Below are positions 38,134-43,578 of a stretch of DNA of 43,578 nt, one piece after another. Source of the DNA: Xenococcaceae cyanobacterium MO_188.B32. GTDB lineage: Bacteria > Cyanobacteriota > Cyanobacteriia > Cyanobacteriales > Xenococcaceae. Every line of letters begins with the position of its first letter. Position 1 is the first letter of the stretch. The notes under the pieces are model-generated. The model was given only the letters and a program-made list of their open reading frames with translations, ran no database searches and was not told where the DNA came from. Both the position numbers and the translations under genes were made by a program. Where the stretch lies: assembly GCA_030065635.1 (NCBI GenBank), contig JASJDJ010000047.1:1-43578 (forward strand). Direction: 5' to 3'.

Positions 38134-38574
38134 CTCAGAGATCCAGCCCACTTCGCCCCCAATATATCTAAATTCCGCATACCCCCCATCTTGATTGAGG
38201 ACAAAAATATCCAAACTACCATGTAGAAGCTGTCCTGCACCAGCAAAGTCAATGGTAATATTGTTGATACTGCTATTCGCCCTTGCATCAGCTACAGCAA
38301 AGAGATCGTCAATAGTAGGATTGCTTGGAGGAGTAGTTGTAATTGGAACTGCCGTACAGTCAACAGGATAGAGAGCGAGATTAGAAATAATAAAATCAGC
38401 ATTTTGTTCTATCTCTATAGGAATGGAACTTATTTGAATATTTTGAACATCTTGGCTGAGTTGGGCGATCGCCTCATCTACCGTAGTTACCCCTGTAGCA
38501 GTCGCAGTAGTGCTAGAAAGATTGACTTCTTCTGCTTGGTTTGTGCCAGTACCACTTCTTAGAATTAATCCCAT
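38128..38574 (-). CDS. Virion protein paralogous to the fibre C-terminal module (148 aa)
   Basis: The N-terminus MGLILRSGTGTNQAEEVNLS is followed by TTVDEAIAQLSQDV (a VEAAL-like motif). Residues about 55-148 match the C-terminal module of the preceding fibre position by position: ADFIISNLALYPVDCTAVPITTTPP, FAVADARANSSINNITIDFAGAGQLLHG, EFRYIGGEVGWISEK. A gene duplication or domain exchange is obvious. It probably forms trimers with or next to the fibre. The exact role is unknown. Confidence 0.7.
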   Translation of the reverse strand: MGLILRSGTGTNQAEEVNLSSTTATATGVTTVDEAIAQLSQDVQNIQISSIPIEIEQNADFIISNLALYPVDCTAVPITTTPPSNPTIDDLFAVADARANSSINNITIDFAGAGQLLHGSLDIFVLNQDGGYAEFRYIGGEVGWISEK

Positions 38575-38582
38575 AGTTTTAA

Positions 38583-38648
38583 AGTTAGAAGTTAGAGGTT
38601 AGAAGTTAGAAGTGTCGATTTAACTTCTAACTTCTAACCTCTAACTTT
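38583..38648. repeat. Inverted heptamer pair (gttagaa / ttctaac)
   Basis: GTTAGAA units (38583-38613) and their inverted TTCTAAC units (38622-38648) flank a short GTGTCGATTTA loop. A long, strong hairpin fills the whole intergenic gap. Confidence 0.9.
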
Positions 38649-38652
38649 CCAA

Positions 38653-39036
38653 TTACCTCCCTGTCACTATTACAAACTCGCCACCCGCATCGATCGCATA
38701 AGGAATCTCTGCATACCCTGCTGCCACATAAGGAAACTCTACCACCGCGATCGACGTATCTACAGGTGTTCCTAGTATTGTTCCTGTACCTGCCCTGATG
38801 CCGATCGACACGAATTTAGCTCCTGCTGGGATAGTTCCGCTGGTAGTTGCTATTTCTAAGCTTGGGGTCAGAGGTGCGGTTTCGGTCGAGCGATCGAGTA
38901 GTTGAGTGAGCAAAGCAATTATTTCATCTTGCTTTGCCGTGGTCGCTCCACCTATTACACTGCCATCTCCCGCAGTTACAGTCCCTCCTGCGAGCAGTTC
39001 TTTAATCTGTCTTCTTAATTGTTGAGAAGTCGTCAT
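38653..39036 (-). CDS. Small virion-type protein (127 aa)
   Basis: The N-terminal helix MTTSQQLRRQIKELLAGGTV is followed by the phage-type motif TTAKQDEIIALLTQLLDRST, and a C-terminal beta domain (LEIATTSGTIPAGAKFVSIGIRAGTG, VVEFPYVAAGYAEIPYAIDAGGEFVIV). Helix plus small beta-barrel with TTAKQDEII is frequently found in tail or head decoration proteins of cyanophages. It lies between two heptamer hairpins. Function otherwise unknown. Confidence 0.6.
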   Translation of the reverse strand: MTTSQQLRRQIKELLAGGTVTAGDGSVIGGATTAKQDEIIALLTQLLDRSTETAPLTPSLEIATTSGTIPAGAKFVSIGIRAGTGTILGTPVDTSIAVVEFPYVAAGYAEIPYAIDAGGEFVIVTGR

Positions 39037-39117
39037 AGTAAGTAAGAAGTGCGAAGTTAGAAGTTAGAAGTGAGTACATATGTGCCAACTTCTAACTTCT
39101 AACTTCTTATTTCTAAG
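39037..39117. repeat. Inverted heptamer pair (gaagtta / taacttc) with palindromic loop
   Basis: AAGAAGTGCGAAGTTAGAAG... (39043-39071) pairs with CTTCTAACTTCTAACTTCTT (39088-) around a loop that contains the palindrome GTACATATGTGC-like sequence. It fills the gap between the 127-residue and zinc-ribbon genes and overlaps the latter's stop. Confidence 0.85.
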
Positions 39118-39307
39118 TTTTTAAAAGTGGACATTGAGATTTAGTTTTTCCTTGAGAACAGAAAACTTGCCCGTTCATGTTTGTTCTTAATTGATCTCCA
39201 CAAGCACTACAAAAAATCACTTTTGCGCCCTTATAAGTTTCAACAGGATAAACGGGTTTGATCGTTTGAGTTACTTTGGGAGTTTCGGATTCTTTTTTTT
39301 CAGCCAC
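39113..39307 (-). CDS. Zinc-ribbon miniprotein (64 aa)
   Basis: From GTG 39307 (VAEKKESETPKVTQTIKPVY); the frame upstream to 39397 only translates a heptamer array (LPITYYPLLITHYSLPITHY), so that extension is rejected. The zinc knuckle is IFCSACGDQLRTNMNGQVFCSQGKTKSQC with C-x2-C and C...C pairs. This is similar in plan to the protein at 2345-2509. It lies directly after the capsid gene on the same strand, where small accessory virion or regulatory proteins are common. Zinc binding is inferred from cysteine spacing. Confidence 0.55.
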   Translation of the reverse strand: MAEKKESETPKVTQTIKPVYPVETYKGAKVIFCSACGDQLRTNMNGQVFCSQGKTKSQCPLLKT

Positions 39308-39310
39308 GGG

Positions 39311-39431
39311 ATTAATTAGGTAATGGGTAATAGGTAATGAGTAATGGGTAATAAGTAATGGGTAATAAGTAATGGGTAATAAATGCGCGGAGCGCATACT
39401 ACCTATTACCTATTAACTATTACCTATTACC
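39311..39431. repeat. Long inverted heptamer pair with GCGC palindrome core
   Basis: GGTAATG/GGTAATA units (39319-39378) are mirrored by TACCTAT/TATTACC units (39400-39431) around the palindrome ATGCGCGGAGCGCAT (39383-39397). It is the clearest complete hairpin element of the family and sits immediately downstream of the capsid gene stop. Confidence 0.9.
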
Positions 39432-39432
39432 T

Positions 39433-41388
39433 TTAAACCTCTACATCGGTAGTTCTAACTTGAAAAACTCTTAACTGTTGAGGAACAGTAGAAGTATCGT
39501 TGTAACCAACAGGATCGACATCCATAGCGACAAATCCTTCCTCAGATCGCCAAATATAACGCCCTAGTCTTTGGAAATCATCATTAGTATCTTTGCGGAT
39601 CTGCATGGGAGTGCCGATCCCTCTACCAATAGTATCGATTCCAGCAGCATAGCTGGTTCTAGTAGTAGTCGCTCCCACACCTAAAGTTTCGGTTTGAACC
39701 CCTTCCGTTCCAGGTGCGCCCAAGCTAAAAGAGTTGGTGGCAAAAATATGGAAATTGCAATGTTGTCCGTGATATCCCGATACCCTAGCAGAGTCACCCT
39801 CGTACATAGAGTAGTTAAACATATTCACGAACTGCTGTAAATCGTTGGGAGTAGGAGGATTCCAGTATTTATCAAAGTCGTTTTGTAGTTGGGCTAAAGC
39901 CTTGGTATGCAGAGCCAGGAAATAGCAACCATCAGGGAGAGTAGGAGTAAGATTGCCCTGCATCTCAGCATAAAGGTTAGTCAAGAATCCTCTTGTCAGT
40001 GTACCGACGCTACCAGCAGCAACATCTCCAGGGGCAGTAGTAATGAAATCGTTATTATTGTAAACAATCCTACTAGTAGGACTCCAAAGAGAGCGAATCT
40101 TAAGATCTTCCCAACTATAGTAGTCATACATGAGATTGCGCTCTAGTATCTGCATCAAATCGATTATTGAATATGCCGATACAAACGATGGAACTTCTAC
40201 GGGTGCGCTGTTAGCATCTTTGCCCAATCCCCATTCTTGTATTTGAGCGGGTACGATACCAGTAGAAAGGTTCTGTCCGTCGTTGACAGTTCGAGCAAAA
40301 GTACCGCCACCAGATAGCAAGCGATCGTCTGGACTGCCTGGTGGGGGTTGATAAGCTGCGCGAGGAATCTGAATCGTATCGCCCATCCCTTTGTCGAATT
40401 CGACTCTAGTATTGACAAGCTGCCAGAAGACATAGCCTGGGCGGTGACTAGTCCGCATCAAAGAGGACAAGACCTCTAAGAATCCGCCTGGGATATCGGG
40501 AATTGTCGTAGCAGCTTCAGTAACTACAGTTCGCCTTCCGCCTTGAAAAAGACCGTGTTTTCGCCCCCACGCATCCATTTCTCGGATGACTTGGGAGCGA
40601 TTTTGCCTAACATAACGATCTAACTCGGTAGTGTCGGTATGGTAGTAAGAATTTCCTCTACCCGTTAACTTTAAAACTTTAGGACTACGGCTCACGATCT
40701 GCAAACATTCAGCGATCGCGCCCGTCAACTTTTCCCCAGTAGGAGAAGTGTACCTGTTGACATTTGCTCCTACTACAGAATGCGTTCCATTTTGGTAAGG
40801 GGCTGTCCCTCGAATCGAATTCGAGGGCTTGTAAGCCCCGTCTTGCACTGGAGTTTTAGCTCCTGTCAGTTTGTATAGATCGTTAAATTTAGAAATTGTT
40901 TCTGTAGCTTTGTCAATTTGCTTTTGGTATTCGCTTGCTTGGCTTTTTGCCGAAGTATTTGCTGCTTCTATTTGACTGGCAAGTTCTTCTGTTTCTTTTT
41001 GATGAGCGAGTTCTTTTTCAGACAGTTGATTTTGCAACCTGTCAACTTCTTTTTGATGCTGCGCTTGCACCGACTCGATCGCTTTACCTATCGCGCCATC
41101 AATCATCTGCTGCACTTGTTCGAGGTCGAAGGTAGGAGTTGCTGGAGAGGAGGTTGTAGCACTTTCCTTCTTTTTCTTGTCTTCGGCTGTCGAACCCTCT
41201 TCCAAGAGGTTGTCTCCTGAAGACGATTCAGAGGCTTGTCCGTGCTGTGAGGACGTATTCTCTCGCGACACCCTAGAAAGCTTTTCTTGTGCTAAGTTCT
41301 TCATCGTTTCCGCTTCCGTGGGAATAGGAACAACCGATCGCTGCTCTTGGATCAAGGTAGGATTATTTGGTCGTCTCAATCTATCCAT
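39433..41388 (-). CDS. Major capsid protein with N-terminal scaffold-like domain
   Basis: 651 residues. Residues 1-90 are polar and low-complexity. Residues 90-185 form a long coiled coil (DLEQVQQMIDGAIGKAIESVQAQHQKEVDRLQNQLSEKELAHQKETEEL, KQIDKATETISKFNDLYKLTG), like the scaffolding/delta domain of HK97-type capsids. Residues 220-651 look like the capsid shell: TGAIAECLQIVSRSP, YVRQNRSQVIREMDAWGRKHGLF, IPDIPGGFLEVLSSLMRTSHRPGYVF, GMGDTIQIPRAAYQPPPG, LERNLMYDYYSWED and the terminal IWRSEEGFVAMDVDPVGYNDTS. Alternating beta and helix plus N-terminal coil supports an HK97-fold capsid. No protease gene is in the window. A strong Shine-Dalgarno lies 27 bases upstream of this ATG (see 41416). Confidence 0.7.
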   Translation of the reverse strand: MDRLRRPNNPTLIQEQRSVVPIPTEAETMKNLAQEKLSRVSRENTSSQHGQASESSSGDNLLEEGSTAEDKKKKESATTSSPATPTFDLEQVQQMIDGAIGKAIESVQAQHQKEVDRLQNQLSEKELAHQKETEELASQIEAANTSAKSQASEYQKQIDKATETISKFNDLYKLTGAKTPVQDGAYKPSNSIRGTAPYQNGTHSVVGANVNRYTSPTGEKLTGAIAECLQIVSRSPKVLKLTGRGNSYYHTDTTELDRYVRQNRSQVIREMDAWGRKHGLFQGGRRTVVTEAATTIPDIPGGFLEVLSSLMRTSHRPGYVFWQLVNTRVEFDKGMGDTIQIPRAAYQPPPGSPDDRLLSGGGTFARTVNDGQNLSTGIVPAQIQEWGLGKDANSAPVEVPSFVSAYSIIDLMQILERNLMYDYYSWEDLKIRSLWSPTSRIVYNNNDFITTAPGDVAAGSVGTLTRGFLTNLYAEMQGNLTPTLPDGCYFLALHTKALAQLQNDFDKYWNPPTPNDLQQFVNMFNYSMYEGDSARVSGYHGQHCNFHIFATNSFSLGAPGTEGVQTETLGVGATTTRTSYAAGIDTIGRGIGTPMQIRKDTNDDFQRLGRYIWRSEEGFVAMDVDPVGYNDTSTVPQQLRVFQVRTTDVEV

Positions 41389-41415
41389 AAAACTAACAAT
41401 AAAAATTCTTGCTAT

Positions 41416-41421
41416 CCTCCT
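41416..41421 (-). promoter_or_regulatory. Shine-Dalgarno AGGAGG far from the capsid ATG
   Basis: On the minus strand AGGAGG is followed after nine bases by in-frame ATT (41406), while the ATG at 41388 is 27 bases away. Spacing is ideal for an AUU start, which would add six residues (IFIVSF). Either initiation is at a non-standard AUU or the motif serves another purpose. Confidence 0.4.
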
Positions 41422-41475
41422 AGACTAAAAACAACTGGCTTAAAATAGTGACATCTTGTTTGATTTTCGGGCATA

Positions 41476-41793
41476 ATGACTTCATTTCAACCACAATATG
41501 GATTCAACATCGTAGGCAAAAATATTGCTGCGGTTAGGAGATTTTACGGAATGTCTCAAGCAGCATTAGGAAAATCTATTGGACGCGATCGACAGTTTAT
41601 TCAAAGAATAGAATCTGGGGGGAAACTTCCTGCCGAATATTTAGAAGCTATTGCGGAAACTCTACAACTTGAAAATCCTTTTATATTGACGAGAAGCCCG
41701 ATCTCCCCCGATATGTTGCCCAACGTAATTAAAAGTCACGGGTCTGTGACGTTCTCCCACATTAAGTCTGGCGACTCTAATGTGGGCTTCTAA
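41476..41793 (+). CDS. XRE-family HTH regulator with transposon-derived C-terminus
   Basis: 105 residues. The HTH is at about 12-68: GKNIAAVRRFYGMSQAALGKSIGRDRQFIQRIESGGKLPAEYLEAIAETLQLENPF, a Cro/C1-type five-helix fold. It is divergent from the capsid gene across 87 bp, so it may control that operon. The final residues (SVTFSHIKSGDSNVGF) are encoded by the IS200/IS605 right-end hairpin (41756-41786), and the stop overlaps the tnpB 3' end by four bases. The native C-terminus was therefore probably replaced by the insertion. The XRE core is complete and likely functional. Confidence 0.75.
   Translation: MTSFQPQYGFNIVGKNIAAVRRFYGMSQAALGKSIGRDRQFIQRIESGGKLPAEYLEAIAETLQLENPFILTRSPISPDMLPNVIKSHGSVTFSHIKSGDSNVGF
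41756..41786. other. Right-end hairpin of the IS200/IS605 element
   Basis: CCCACATTA-AGTC...GACT-C-TAATGTGGG forms a 13-bp stem with a TGGC loop and one bulged C, just past the tnpB stop. Subterminal hairpins are what Y1 transposases recognise in this family, and the transcript from this end is where TnpB guide RNA (omega/reRNA) would lie. Confidence 0.75.
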
Positions 41794-43046
41794 AATAAAG
41801 ATAGTTGTTTGTATTTTATCCCAGAAGTTTCCTGCTTCACAGGCTGGCTATTGCCTAAGCCTCTACAGGCAGAAACCGTGAGACCCACGGTCTGTAATGC
41901 TCGACCCAGCAAGACTCTTCCTGAATTCTCGTCTCGGTCTATTTTTAATCCACAGCTACAAGAATGCACCCGAACAGATAAATCTTTCGGTACATCTGCA
42001 CCACACTGACTGCATTCGACGCTACTTTTATAGGCACTCACCTTAACAAAATGTTTACCGCATTTTACTGCTACTGCATCCAAAATGTTGAGGAATGTAC
42101 CCCAAGCTGCGTCAAGTATGCTCTTTGCTAATCTGGTACGAGCTAAACCTTTGATGTTTAACTTCTCCACAGCAATTAAATCGTAGGTACGAGCTAACCA
42201 CCAAGCTGTTTTGTAGAAAAAATCTTCCCTAGCTCTTTTAATCGACAGATGAATTCGAGCTATTCTATTTTTTTGATGACGCCAATTTTGACTACCTTTC
42301 TGCTGTCTAGCTAGTTTTCTTTGCTGTCTAGCTAAGTGTTTTTCTAGCTTTCTGAAGTATTGCTGGATAGGTATTTTTTGCCCTTGTGCCGTAGTCAAGA
42401 AAGAAGCTAACCCCATATCGATTCCTGTAGCTGAACGAACCGTATCGACAGGCATAATATCTGGCACTGTTTTATCTTCTGCGGAGATACAAGCGTACCA
42501 ACCATCAGCCTTGCGAACAATGATACAAGTTTTTAACTTAAAACCATCAGGTATAGGACGATGAACGACTATTCTCATCTCTCCTATTTTTGAGAGTTTG
42601 AGAGTATTTCCTTCTAGCTTTACTCCTGCTTTTGAGCAGTTAACACGCGGGTATGTAAACGAGCGGTAATCTCCTTGTTTTTTAAAACGAGGGCGACCAC
42701 CTCTTTTCCCTGTGCTGTCTGGGACTAGCCATCTCTTCCAAGCTTTATCTAATCGTCGCAGTACATCTTGTAAGCATTCAGCGTAAAGCTGCTTGTACTC
42801 CGCTTGCTCTTTCTTCAATAAAGGTAAGCTAGCTTGCTGAGTGTAGTAATTTACCCGCTCTGGTATTTCTCCTATCGGTTCAGAATGTAGACTGCATCTA
42901 TCTATCTGGCATCTAGTTCTCCTTAACCAGTCTAATCTTTCTCCTAAGCACCTATTCCATTGCCAACGACACATTTCTAGCCAGGTCTCCATCATAGCTA
43001 TTTGCTCGTCGCTAGGTTTGATTCGGTACTGATAAGTGCTTAGCAT
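41790..43046 (-). CDS. tnpB: TnpB RNA-guided nuclease of IS200/IS605 element
   Basis: 418 residues, full length for the family. The N-terminal wedge/REC part is MLSTYQYRIKPSDEQIAMME, then WQWNRCLGERLDWL. A RuvC-like nuclease follows with catalytic Asp in SATGIDMGLASFLT (about 233), Glu in LIAVEKLNIKGLART (about 316) and Asp in CGLKIDRDENSG (about 379). The zinc ribbon is SSVECSQCGADVPKDLSVRVHSCSCG (about 350-374). TnpB uses RNA from the element's right end to cut DNA at donor sites and keep the element after excision. It stops at the right-end hairpin. The third motif reads DRDENSG where NRDxNAA is usual; the aspartate is kept. Confidence 0.9.
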   Translation of the reverse strand: MLSTYQYRIKPSDEQIAMMETWLEMCRWQWNRCLGERLDWLRRTRCQIDRCSLHSEPIGEIPERVNYYTQQASLPLLKKEQAEYKQLYAECLQDVLRRLDKAWKRWLVPDSTGKRGGRPRFKKQGDYRSFTYPRVNCSKAGVKLEGNTLKLSKIGEMRIVVHRPIPDGFKLKTCIIVRKADGWYACISAEDKTVPDIMPVDTVRSATGIDMGLASFLTTAQGQKIPIQQYFRKLEKHLARQQRKLARQQKGSQNWRHQKNRIARIHLSIKRAREDFFYKTAWWLARTYDLIAVEKLNIKGLARTRLAKSILDAAWGTFLNILDAVAVKCGKHFVKVSAYKSSVECSQCGADVPKDLSVRVHSCSCGLKIDRDENSGRVLLGRALQTVGLTVSACRGLGNSQPVKQETSGIKYKQLSLF

Positions 43047-43072
43047 AGAGTTATTGTATCACTTATCGCGTT

Positions 43073-43489
43073 ATGCCAAATGATAAATATCACAAAGCTA
43101 ACAGGTCTGTTTACTCTCTTAATGCACACATTGTCTTGGTGACTAAATATCGAAAAAAAATTCTCACTCTAGATATGATTAATCGACTTGAAGAGATATT
43201 TGCCGAAACTTGTATTAAATGGAAAGCCAGGGTCAGGGAGTTCAACGCGGAATCAGACCACTGCCACATACTTATCGACTATCCTCCAGATATAGCTTTA
43301 ACTAAACTAATTGCTAATCTAAAAACTGTATCTAGTCGCTATCTTCGTCAAGAGTTTCCACAAATCAAGAATGCTTATCATAAGCCTGTGCTCTGGACTG
43401 CATCCTATTTCGTAGCTTCTTGCGGTGGTGTAACTATTGAACAGCTCAAAAAGTACATACAAAACCAATCCCGTCCGTCAAGCGGGTAG
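43073..43489 (+). CDS. tnpA: TnpA Y1-HUH transposase of IS200/IS605 element
   Basis: 138 residues, complete. Y1 transposases excise and insert single-stranded circles. The N-terminus KANRSVYSLNAHIVLVTKYRKK is typical. The HUH motif is in NAESDHCHILIDYPP (H-C-H form, about 62-71), and the catalytic tyrosine is in GGVTIEQLKKYIQNQ near residue 130. It starts 26 bp from the divergent tnpB start. Intact motifs and normal length suggest activity. Confidence 0.9.
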   Translation: MPNDKYHKANRSVYSLNAHIVLVTKYRKKILTLDMINRLEEIFAETCIKWKARVREFNAESDHCHILIDYPPDIALTKLIANLKTVSSRYLRQEFPQIKNAYHKPVLWTASYFVASCGGVTIEQLKKYIQNQSRPSSG

Positions 43490-43565
43490 TGCGCTAATTC
43501 CCCTCACCGCTAAAAGCATTGCTCCTGAACGTCGCTTGCTCTCTAGCGGGAGACCCCTTAGCGCA
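43490..43565. other. Structured end downstream of tnpA (candidate left end)
   Basis: TGCGCTAA (43490-43497) is inverted as TTAGCGCA (43558-43565), and the interior has short palindromes such as TCTCTAGCGGGAGA. This is consistent with a hairpin-rich transposon end. The true tip is probably at or beyond the window edge. Confidence 0.5.
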
Positions 43566-43578
43566 AAGGCAGGTTGGA

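Larger units (their letters stand above)
41745..43578. mobile_element. IS200/IS605-family element with divergent tnpA and tnpB
   Basis: Intact pair: tnpB leftward and tnpA rightward, starts 26 bp apart, as in IS605. It is flanked by the right-end hairpin (41756-41786) and by structured DNA after tnpA (43490-43565). Both genes are uninterrupted, so the element may be mobile. It truncates or modifies the 3' end of the XRE gene. The exact left boundary is not defined, and the right boundary may lie outside the window. Confidence 0.75.

Overview
The window looks like cyanobacterial DNA. GCGATCGC/CGATCG (HIP1-type) octamers occur throughout, intergenic gaps carry heptanucleotide tandem arrays of the kind described as STRRs in filamentous and colonial cyanobacteria, and many genes lack a Shine-Dalgarno sequence. 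The gene content is that of a temperate phage, prophage or phage-plasmid: tyrosine integrase, XRE repressors, a replication initiator-like protein, a ParB-like protein, a thymidylate-kinase homologue, large fibre-like proteins, amidase plus small membrane proteins (probable lysis group) and a capsid protein. No terminase, portal, protease or tape-measure gene was recognised, so the structural set is incomplete or continues outside the window. No tRNA, rRNA or CRISPR array was seen.

Layout. (1) 1-6.9 kb, integration/replication/partition: integrase (5' cut by the window edge), two small regulators, a zinc-ribbon miniprotein, a winged-helix replication protein with nine 15-bp iteron-like repeats inside its gene, a ParB/HTH protein and a dTMP kinase homologue. 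(2) 6.9-13.6 kb, a scrapyard of mobile elements: a frameshifted transposase fragment cut by a solo end that closely resembles Tn7-like/CAST transposon ends, a decayed ISAs1-family element, an IS1634-like fragment, and a 5'-truncated tnpB. Between them lies an unusual pair of genes: an alpha/beta-hydrolase membrane protein whose C-terminal winged helix is split by an in-frame amber codon, and a convergent GAF-domain protein whose 5' end is cut at the tnpB junction. (3) 13.6-30.7 kb, a rightward operon of very large virion/fibre-like proteins. (4) 30.7-33.8 kb, the convergence zone, with an IS1 remnant, a MITE-like element and a leftward amidase/membrane-protein (lysis) cluster. (5) 33.9-41.4 kb, leftward structural genes: YadA-like and beta-helix fibres, duplicated C-terminal modules, and a capsid protein with an apparently fused scaffold domain. 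(6) 41.4-43.6 kb, an XRE regulator whose 3' end is overrun by an intact IS200/IS605-type element (divergent tnpA and tnpB with hairpin ends).

A theme runs through the window. Heptamer arrays, often in inverted pairs that form long hairpins, fill many gaps between phage genes, and they also sit inside genes: in frame in the replication gene and in a fibre gene, and disruptively in a four-helix-bundle (S23/TIGR02436) gene. This suggests that the arrays move or expand actively. All family calls come from reading motifs; no database search was possible.
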